DNA of 64,000 bases from CAVTLG01 sp963802635 (lineage in GTDB: Bacteria; Chloroflexota; Ktedonobacteria; Ktedonobacterales; Ktedonobacteraceae), in assembly GCA_963802635.1 (NCBI GenBank), contig CAWDJJ010000001.1, positions 1,364,001 through 1,428,000 on the forward strand. Direction: 5' to 3'. Positions within the stretch are counted from its first letter, which is position 1. Every line of letters begins with the position of its first letter. Shown piece after piece: positions 60,750-64,000 of the stretch. A model generated the notes under the pieces. The model was not told the origin of the DNA. It saw only the letters and a program-made list of their open reading frames with translations, and ran no database searches. A program made the position numbers and the translations under genes.

Positions 60750-63142
60750 CCGCTCGCATTTTTGGTGCGGCTATTTGCCGTCAGGAGGACCAGCGCTTTC
60801 TCACCGGCACCGCTACCTACGTTGATGACATCCATCTGCCTGATATGCTCCACGCTGCTATCCTGCGCAGTCCGCACGCGCACGCCGTGATCCGTTCTAT
60901 TGACACCAGTCAGGCTGTGCAATTGCCTGGAGTCGTTGCCGTTTGGACCTATGCTGATCTTGATAAAATCTCTGAACCACTGCCATTGCTTATTCCTCAC
61001 CCGGCGTTGACACATCCTCATACGCAATATGCCCTCGCCAAAGATGTCGTGCGCTACGTAGGAGAAGCAGTTGCCATTGTTATCGCCAGCGACCGTTATG
61101 TGGCGGAAGATGCAGTGGCCCTGGTTGACGTTGACTACGAACCGTTGCCAGTTGTCAGTCCGCTCAACCTGTTGGATGCGCTGAACCCTGCTACGCCACA
61201 TATCTACGCGCCCCATAACATTGCCGCGCATCTTGTCCAGCAAGTTGGCGATATCGACGCCGCTTTTGCTCGCGCCACGCACACCTTTCAGCGTCATGTA
61301 CAACTTGAGCGCAGTGCCAGCCAACCAATGGAGACGCGTGGTGTGGTGGCTCGTTTTGATGCTTTTGAGCGGACGTTGCATGTCTGGGATAGCACGCAAG
61401 GGCCAATTTCTATCCGCAATGGGTTGGCGATGCTGTTTGGCCTGCCTGCTGACAATGTGAGAGTTACTGCGCCAGATGTGGGTGGCAGCTTTGGCGTCAA
61501 AATTATGCTCTTTTACCCAGAAGAGGTGCTTGTGCCGCTGGCCGCACTGCGTTTGGGGCGACCGGTGAAGTGGATCGAAGATCGCTTAGAGCACATGGTC
61601 TGCTCCAATCATGAGCGCGGCCAGATTCACGACATCACCGTTGCGATGGACGCTCATGGGCATATACTGGGTCTACATGACGTGTTTGTGCACGATAGTG
61701 GCGCGTATTGCCCTTATGGCATCATCGTTCCTCTCGTCACCTCGTGCCAGTTGCCGGGTCCCTACAAACTACCTGCCTATTACTCTGATGCCACGGTCGT
61801 TTACACCAATCGTACACCCGTCAGCCCTTACCGCGGCGCGGGACGACCACATGCTGTCTTTGCCATGGAGCGCGTGCTGGATTATGCCGCCGATCAGCTC
61901 GGTATTGATCGCGCAGAGATTCGTCGGCGCAATTTTATTCAACCCGCAGAGTTTCCCTACGATGTTGGCTTGACCTTTCAGGACGGACTGCCTACGCGCT
62001 ACGACAGTGGCAACTATCCCGCTGGCCTGCAGCGTGCCCTGGAGATGATTGGTTACGAACAGTTTGCCGAACAGCGACGTCAGGCCAGAGCCGAGGAACG
62101 CTATCTGGGCATTGGCGTGGGCTGCTATGTGGAGGGAACAGGCATCGGCCCTTATGAGGGGGCGCATATCTCCATTGACACTCGTGGCGAGATCTATGTT
62201 GCCACAGGCGTCACGACACAGGGACAGAGTCATCAGACGACATTCGCGCAGATCGTCGCCGAAGAACTCTCTGTGCCCGTCGAAAAAGTACACATCACCA
62301 CCGGCGATACTGGCCGGTTCCATTGGGGCACTGGCACGTATGCCAGTCGTGCGATGGTTGTCGCGGGCAATGCAATCGCTCTGGCGGCCAGAGCGGTGAA
62401 AGAGAAAGCGCTACACGTTGCTGCGTATGCATTGGAAGTGGCCCAGGAAGACCTGGAGCTAGTCGCTGGTCATGTTCGTGTTAAGGGTATGCCCGCACGC
62501 TCTCTCTCACTAGATGCGCTCTCGATTATCGCCAATCCTATTCGCTACGCGTATGGTGCCAGCGCCGTTGATCTGCCTGCAACGTTGCCAGCACGCAGTG
62601 GACCGGCGTTGCCAGTGGGTGAGGAACCAGGATTGGAGGCCACACGTTACTTCAGTCCACAGCATGCCACTTTTGCCAGTGGCGTGCATGCAGCTATCGT
62701 CGAAGTCGATATCCACACCGGCATCGTCAAGATCTGTAAATATGCTGTGCTCCATGATTGCGGCGGGCTGGTGAATCCAGCCGTTGTAGAAGGACAAATT
62801 TTGGGTGGAGTCGCTCAGGGCATTGGCGGCTCACTCTATGAACACATGGACTACGATGAAAACGGACAGTTACTGAATGCCAACTATATGGACTTCCTCA
62901 TACCCTATGCCAGTGAAGTACCGCATGTGGATATCGATCATATTGAGACGCTCTCGCCGATCAACCCGCTGGGCGTGAAAGGTGCTGGCGAAGCTGGCTG
63001 TATCCCGGTTCCCGCTGTCATGGCATCGGCTATCGAAGATGCGCTTGCACCCTTTGGTATCTCTATTGACCATCTGCCACTCAAGCCCGGTGACATCCGA
63101 GCAATGATTGCAGCAAAGACACGTCCGTATCCTTGTCGATAA
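60746..63142 (+). CDS. Molybdenum hydroxylase, molybdopterin-binding (large) subunit
   Basis: A 798-residue catalytic subunit of the xanthine dehydrogenase/CO dehydrogenase superfamily that hydroxylates a substrate with water at the Mo cofactor. It starts with FGAAICRQEDQRFLTGTATY and shows PDVGGSFGVKIMLFYPEE, the loop VSPYRGAGRPHA, TGVTTQGQSHQTTFAQIVAEE and the catalytic Glu loop GVKGAGEAGCIPVPAV. The loop is of the form II (YRGAGR) type and not the Cys-containing CSFR loop of true CO oxidisers, so an aromatic or N-heterocyclic substrate is more likely than CO. With the cyclase and amidase genes this suggests a heterocycle degradation set. Confidence 0.93.
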   Translation: MTARIFGAAICRQEDQRFLTGTATYVDDIHLPDMLHAAILRSPHAHAVIRSIDTSQAVQLPGVVAVWTYADLDKISEPLPLLIPHPALTHPHTQYALAKDVVRYVGEAVAIVIASDRYVAEDAVALVDVDYEPLPVVSPLNLLDALNPATPHIYAPHNIAAHLVQQVGDIDAAFARATHTFQRHVQLERSASQPMETRGVVARFDAFERTLHVWDSTQGPISIRNGLAMLFGLPADNVRVTAPDVGGSFGVKIMLFYPEEVLVPLAALRLGRPVKWIEDRLEHMVCSNHERGQIHDITVAMDAHGHILGLHDVFVHDSGAYCPYGIIVPLVTSCQLPGPYKLPAYYSDATVVYTNRTPVSPYRGAGRPHAVFAMERVLDYAADQLGIDRAEIRRRNFIQPAEFPYDVGLTFQDGLPTRYDSGNYPAGLQRALEMIGYEQFAEQRRQARAEERYLGIGVGCYVEGTGIGPYEGAHISIDTRGEIYVATGVTTQGQSHQTTFAQIVAEELSVPVEKVHITTGDTGRFHWGTGTYASRAMVVAGNAIALAARAVKEKALHVAAYALEVAQEDLELVAGHVRVKGMPARSLSLDALSIIANPIRYAYGASAVDLPATLPARSGPALPVGEEPGLEATRYFSPQHATFASGVHAAIVEVDIHTGIVKICKYAVLHDCGGLVNPAVVEGQILGGVAQGIGGSLYEHMDYDENGQLLNANYMDFLIPYASEVPHVDIDHIETLSPINPLGVKGAGEAGCIPVPAVMASAIEDALAPFGISIDHLPLKPGDIRAMIAAKTRPYPCR

Positions 63143-63252
63143 AAAGCTCAAGCAGAGAAACGGCTTTTGCTGTTACAATGACTTCCTTTGGTTGCTTGCT
63201 TGAAAGACGATGGTCTGCTGTTCTTTGTGACTTTGCGGCGCTCCCTCAATAC

Positions 63253-63690
63253 TATTGCTAATGCAATCATTATGACAATAGCAGTTTCGACAATTTCGTC
63301 TACGAAATTCAGGTGACGCTCGTCAAGGGTGACTGTGGAGGTATCGTTTTTCGGGCTAACATTATGATGGGTGATCTCTATCTCTTCTCGATTTGCAAGA
63401 ACGGAGCGTACGCATTGGTCATATACAAAGATAATAAGGTCGAAACTTCGCTGGATAATGGTTTTATCTCGGTGAATATGGCTACGTCACTCCTTACGGC
63501 GGTGGTCGCGCGCGGTAGTAGCATTACCATCTACATCAATCATCAGCAAGTCACGACGATTCAGGACAGCACGTTTGCTAGTGGTCACATCGGCGTTTTC
63601 GCTTATAAGATGAACAATCCGACAGAAGTGGTCTTTCGTGACGCAAAAGTATGGTCGCTGGATAGCCAGAATAGTCTATTCGCATTCTAG
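63253..63690 (+). pseudogene. Orphan DUF1080/LamG-like beta-sandwich domain fragment
   Basis: The frame from an in-frame TAA at about 63258 reads CNHYDNSSFDNFVYEIQVTL, then VKGDCGGIVFRANIMMGDLY, SICKNGAYALVIY, VVARGSSITIYINHQQ and GHIGVFAYKMNNPTEVVFRD. This is a concanavalin-like carbohydrate/ligand-binding domain that in Chloroflexota is usually the C-terminal part of larger membrane proteins such as Ser/Thr kinases. Here no N-terminal partner, signal or anchor remains, and the only start is an internal GTG (63313). It is probably the stranded end of a lost gene. Confidence 0.65.
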
Positions 63691-63715
63691 TACAAGTTCC
63701 CTTTCCTGGCACAAC

Positions 63716-63748
63716 ACAAAGCGGACGCCTTCTAGGTGCCCGCTTTGT
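63716..63748 (+). terminator. Hairpin after the orphan domain
   Basis: ACAAAGCGG and CCGCTTTGT pair around an inner GCCT/AGGT arm, giving a stable stem 25 bases after the stop. A terminator is the natural reading; no U-run follows. Confidence 0.65.
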
Positions 63749-63782
63749 AGACAAACCGCTGTGAAACGCACATGGTAGGTTA

Positions 63783-63866
63783 TATATTGCCTTGCATTCA
63801 GATGAGAAATGTGCCTCGGCACATTTCTAGCAACGAAAGTGGCGTTTCTGAATGCCTATGGGTATA
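63783..63866 (+). repeat. Dispersed three-way-junction repeat, type A (best copy)
   Basis: TATATTGCCTTG, outer stem CATTCAGA/TCTGAATG, inner stem GAAATGTGCC/GGCACATTTC, TAGCAACG with a short AACG/CGTT arm, and the right end CCTATGGGTATA. It lies between convergent genes, close to the stop of the gene at the window end. Confidence 0.9.
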
Positions 63867-63870
63867 AAAC

Positions 63871-64000
63871 CTAAGCGGATGCGCTTGTGGTGGTTTCTCC
63901 TAGAAGCTTCTCTACGGTTTCGCGCTTGATGCGGTATGCCTGGCGTTCGTTGACGTGGGGCAGAATGACAGCTTCAAGAGCCCCCATTTTCACCCAACGT
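63871..64000 (-). CDS. Helix-turn-helix DNA-binding protein, C-terminal part (cut by window edge)
   Basis: The last 42 residues of a minus-strand gene: RWVKMGALEAVILPHVNERQ, then AYRIKRETVEKLLGE and a Thr/Ser/Ala tail. The pattern (Trp, Gly-Ala-Leu, then Arg-X-Tyr-Arg-Ile-X-Arg) is that of excisionase/MerR-type HTH_17 domains, where this part is the wing and last helix. The start and the first helices lie beyond 64000, so function cannot be refined. Confidence 0.65.
   Translation of the reverse strand, partial: RWVKMGALEAVILPHVNERQAYRIKRETVEKLLGETTTSASA

Noticed and set aside
60746..63142. True carbon monoxide dehydrogenase (form I CoxL)
   Set aside because: The active-site loop is YRGAGR type and lacks the Cys of the form I CSFR loop, so CO oxidation is not supported.

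Overview
The window looks like a piece of a Ktedonobacteria-type chromosome (Chloroflexota). This is inferred from gene content, not from a database match: moderate GC, an ftsY-accD-accA order, a SwrC-like RND pump without periplasmic or outer-membrane partners, an F420-type luciferase-family oxidoreductase, large STAND NTPases, many small zinc-ribbon proteins and abundant dispersed palindromic repeats.

Layout. 1-6.7 kb: corrinoid genes (cobU end, a cobalamin riboswitch before a BtuF-like lipoprotein, cobO), a type II NADH dehydrogenase, a ThiO-like oxidase and an HSL-type esterase. 6.8-16 kb: housekeeping genes (UBP zinc finger, DUF5996, ftsY-accD-accA, a zinc-ribbon protein, a principal-type sigma factor, prfB with its programmed frameshift, an anchored secreted protein). 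16-19.7 kb: a TetR regulator, an ABC-2 exporter and a zinc-ribbon membrane protein. 20-23.2 kb: three tandem paralogues of an unrecognised family built on 46-residue helical repeats, each behind a similar leader. 23.6-30.7 kb: nicotinate phosphoribosyltransferase, a hydrolase, a coiled-coil membrane protein, a COG4280-like membrane protein, an IS1-derived mini-element, tRNA-Leu(CAA) and an LLM oxidoreductase. 30.7-44.2 kb: an AT-rich HTH-NACHT-receiver fusion, an RND pump divergent from a two-component system, and a TIR-NB-ARC-WD40 protein. 44.4-51.2 kb: LD-carboxypeptidase, DUF362 protein and two GMC oxidoreductases. 51.2-53.2 kb: a truncated methyltransferase and a complete ISAs1-family element. 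53.5-63.1 kb: catabolic genes (gentisate-dioxygenase-like cupin, DUF302, hydrolase, DUF4389, amidase, cyclase-type hydrolase, three-subunit molybdenum hydroxylase). The window ends with an orphan carbohydrate-binding-like domain and the C-terminus of a helix-turn-helix protein.

Two themes stand out. First, a dispersed repeat family folds as a three-way junction with compensatory changes between copies; one copy is nested inside another. Second, seven genes carry a single-base lesion (six frameshifts and one nonsense codon), including prfB and accD. This points to residual sequence errors at least as much as to pseudogenes, so these genes are annotated over their full inferred span.

Likely cooperating sets are: cobU/btuF/cobO for corrinoid salvage; ftsY-accD-accA as one operon; the TetR gene and ABC exporter sharing operator-like sites; the two-component system with the divergent RND pump; and the amidase, cyclase and Mo-hydroxylase genes for catabolism of an unknown, possibly N-heterocyclic, substrate.
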